This document shows positions 62,286-64,000 of a DNA stretch of 64,000 nt, in pieces (positions within the stretch are counted from its first letter, which is position 1; each line of letters opens with the position of its first letter). The notes under the pieces are model-generated. The model saw nothing but the letters and a program-made list of their open reading frames with translations. It did not search any database and was not told the DNA's origin. The position numbers and the translations under genes were made by a program. The stretch is from Podospora pseudoanserina. Its lineage: Eukaryota > Ascomycota > Sordariomycetes > Sordariales > Podosporaceae. The stretch lies in the NCBI RefSeq assembly GCF_035222485.1, contig NC_085924.1, forward strand, positions 3,906,001 to 3,970,000. The letters run 5' to 3'.

Positions 62286-62865
62286 ATGGGCAACTTGCAG
62301 TCAAAGCTGTGCGGCTCCGACGAGCGATCAGAGGTGGTCGACCTCTGGCTTTGGAAGATACCCTACAGCAAAAGGCAGCATTGCCTTTATTATTTCGAGA
62401 GACAGCTTGTCGACTTCTGCGGTAGTAGGGCAGACTTCGACATGTTGGTAGGTCTTTTCACATCTACCACCCGTGCCGTTCCTGCCTTGTCAGAATAAGT
62501 AGCACTTGCTTACTGCTGTTTCGAAGATTTTCTACCCACCTACACACCTGTGGATGAGAGATGGCACAAAGCTGGTTCCCACATCTATGAGATTGCGGAT
62601 TGTGTTGAGGGGCTGCTATATGGGAGAGGTATGTACGCCTTCATTTAGTCACGCAGGAATGAATCACAATGCTGCTAACACAAACTTGCGCTCTCTAAAA
62701 CAGCGAGAGATATTCAAGCTGAAGGATGACAATCACCAGTACTGTCTCGAAAAGAGAGAGCTCCGAGAGAACGACGAGCTGCTAGACTTCCCAGCACCTC
62801 CCCAAGATCACCGGGTTGAGGAAGGGTTTTTTTGGTCGTCAAAGCTGTACCCAGCTCGTTCCTAA
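62286..62865 (+). CDS. Small protein with predicted N-myristoylation, function unknown
   Basis: Three exons (62286-62447, 62503-62628, 62704-62865) with two phase-0 introns give 149 residues. The start MGNLQSKLC fits the N-myristoylation rule (Gly2, Ser6, Lys7), and Cys9 could be palmitoylated, pointing to a membrane-tethered protein. The body has LWLWKIPYSKRQHCLYYFERQL, then TAVSKIFYPPTHLWMRDGT, LRIVLRGCYMGE and REIFKLKDDNHQYCLEKREL, and ends in WSSKLYPARS. No domain is recognised. All three exons are open, and their joins keep frame, so it looks intact although it lies beside the decayed S8/ankyrin block. The first intron follows ATGTTG, the second follows GGAGAG. It could still be a chance model, since nothing else backs it. 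Confidence 0.5.
62448..62502 (+). other. Intron 1 of the small myristoylated-type gene
   Basis: 55 nt, GTAGGT donor, AAGTAG acceptor, phase 0. Confidence 0.5.
62629..62703 (+). other. Intron 2 of the small myristoylated-type gene
   Basis: 75 nt, GTATGT donor, GCTAAC branch-like sequence at about 62672-62677, AACAG acceptor, phase 0. Confidence 0.55.
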
Positions 62866-62992
62866 GGATGTTGTGAAGCAGTTTCGGTTTCATTTTCAGC
62901 CAAGACTTTAATAATCACAAACGAACACACATTTAACGGCAGAAAAGTCTCCAAGCACTGATCATACTTTAGAAGCTCATCTAATAAAAATT

Positions 62993-64000
62993 TCAATCCC
63001 TCCTCCATCGCGAGCCAAGCAAGCTAAAGCCCCCAGACCCCCCTCCCCTTTCCCTTCCCAAATCCCTTCCCCCACCCCTTCCCCCTCCTCCCCTTCCCTT
63101 AACCCACTCCCCACCTCTCCCCGTCTTCAACTCCCCAAACCCAACCTCCATCTCCCTCCCATTCCAAACAGTATAATACCCCTTCAACACCGGCGTCCCC
63201 AAAACCCACGCCAGCCTCCCCCTAATCGGCTCCCTCGCCGTCTGCGTCGGGCTGACAAACACCGCTTGACAGATCCCGGGCCTAGAGTCATCGAACACCC
63301 CCAGGTTAAAAGCCCCCTTCACCAACCCCACCTCCACCGACCTCTCCCCAGTCCCAACCGTAAAAGTAATATCTTCCGTCTTCGCGATCTCATCCAACAC
63401 CTCACACGGCCCTCCCCAACTCCCAAGATTATCCAGCGGCCCAATCTCAGGCGAGAGAAAATTGTAGATTTGCGCCGCGGTGGTGAAATCAGGCGTGAGA
63501 ATAATCGCCGACCCCGTGTCCAGCAGCGTGACGTCGTCACGGATTGCAGAACTGGTGTTGCTCAGGAGGTACTGGCTGTTGACTCTAACCGCTCTCAACC
63601 CCGCAACCCAACTCGCCCTCATAATCGAAAGCTGAACATCAAGGCCGATGGTCTGGACGGTAGAAGGGTAATACAACCTTGCATCCGTCCCCCCAACCGT
63701 CAACTGCGGTTTTTGCCCCAACAGATAAAACCCAAACTCAGGCCCAAGATCACCACCAGTGTTGTTGATCCAGTTCCAATACGCCGTCTCAAACTCCGCC
63801 GTCGTGTTACTCGCCTGGTCTGGCCAAAAGTCTGTCGGTAAAGGTCCGAGACCAAAGATGCCATCTGCTGGTTGGGTCGCCAAGCCAGAGGAGTAATAAT
63901 CGCAAAGCAGAAACTGCTGGTCATAGCCAGTGATAGGAGGGGAGGAGATGGCGACCGTATCCGTAACAGCCGTGCAGTTCGCTCCCTGGGAAGTATTCGT
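62993..64000 (-). CDS. Pepsin-like aspartic protease, 3' part (5' end outside window)
   Basis: C-terminal two thirds of an A1-family protease; the frame is open to the window edge at 64000. Seen: ITGYDQQFLLCDYYSSGLA, the flap-side DGIFGLGP element, FGFYLLG, LTVGGTDARLYYP, and the second active-site motif LLDTGSAIILTP with the catalytic Asp in DTGS. The first DTGS lies upstream, outside. WVLGTPVLKGYYTVWNG is the usual C-terminal ILG...YTVFD-type element. After GFGELKTGRG the tail is Gly/Arg-rich and ends SLLGSRWRRD, with no hydrophobic GPI-type end, unlike yapsins. The signal peptide cannot be seen. It is probably a secreted or wall-associated fungal protease; substrates are unknown. Confidence 0.85.
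   Translation of the reverse strand, partial: TNTSQGANCTAVTDTVAISSPPITGYDQQFLLCDYYSSGLATQPADGIFGLGPLPTDFWPDQASNTTAEFETAYWNWINNTGGDLGPEFGFYLLGQKPQLTVGGTDARLYYPSTVQTIGLDVQLSIMRASWVAGLRAVRVNSQYLLSNTSSAIRDDVTLLDTGSAIILTPDFTTAAQIYNFLSPEIGPLDNLGSWGGPCEVLDEIAKTEDITFTVGTGERSVEVGLVKGAFNLGVFDDSRPGICQAVFVSPTQTAREPIRGRLAWVLGTPVLKGYYTVWNGREMEVGFGELKTGRGGEWVKGRGGGGRGGGRDLGRERGGGSGGFSLLGSRWRRD

Overview
The window reads as nuclear DNA of a filamentous ascomycete (Pezizomycotina, most likely a Sordariomycete). Introns are short (about 49-90 nt) with GTRNGY donors, genes are monocistronic on both strands, and the products are typical of moulds: a Zn2Cys6 regulator with an AT-hook, a peroxisomal/cytosolic-type copper amine oxidase, a PsiD-like decarboxylase, and a fungal AAA protein with a mitochondrial presequence. 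Species and chromosome cannot be read from the sequence alone. Exon joins below were found by eye and checked for reading-frame agreement; none is backed by RNA.

Left part (1-16.1 kb): the 5' end of an allantoinase gene on the minus strand, with a cluster of GATAAG sites upstream; a 920-residue protein with an apparently undescribed tandem Cys/His module; an MDR-type enone reductase; a polyprenyl diphosphate synthase (ubiquinone side chain) divergent from a Vma12-type V-ATPase assembly factor; a stand-alone ECO1/ESCO-type zinc-finger protein with no acetyltransferase domain; and a PSD-family pyruvoyl decarboxylase close to the tryptophan decarboxylase PsiD.

Middle (16.1-44.9 kb): almost 8 kb without a convincing gene lies before the AT-hook/Zn2Cys6 regulator. 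Then come a mitochondrial AAA protein, a disordered proline-rich protein, a Reb1/TTF-I type Myb protein (rDNA termination and fork-barrier class), a decayed small multi-exon gene, a Gln/Gly-rich conserved-looking protein and a Dabb-domain stress protein.

Right part (45.2-64 kb): copper amine oxidase with two GATA elements upstream, a conserved-looking 227-residue protein, a membrane protein with a WW-binding PPxY motif, a Tyr/Cys/Arg-rich small ORF, and a secreted double-psi beta-barrel protein. Next is a decayed block with a subtilisin-like (S8) gene relic and, in the opposite direction, an esterase-plus-ankyrin relic of the fungal NLR/allorecognition type. Beside it is a small, apparently intact three-exon gene for a protein with an N-myristoylation signal. 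The window ends inside a pepsin-like aspartic protease gene.

Two genes serve nitrogen scavenging (allantoinase, amine oxidase), and both have HGATAR sites upstream, as expected for control by an AreA/NIT2-type GATA factor. The other genes are housekeeping or of unknown role and show no cluster logic. The best candidates for undescribed biology are the Cys/His repeat protein with its duplicated 3' tail, the PsiD-like decarboxylase, and the decayed S8/ankyrin block with the neighbouring myristoylated small protein.
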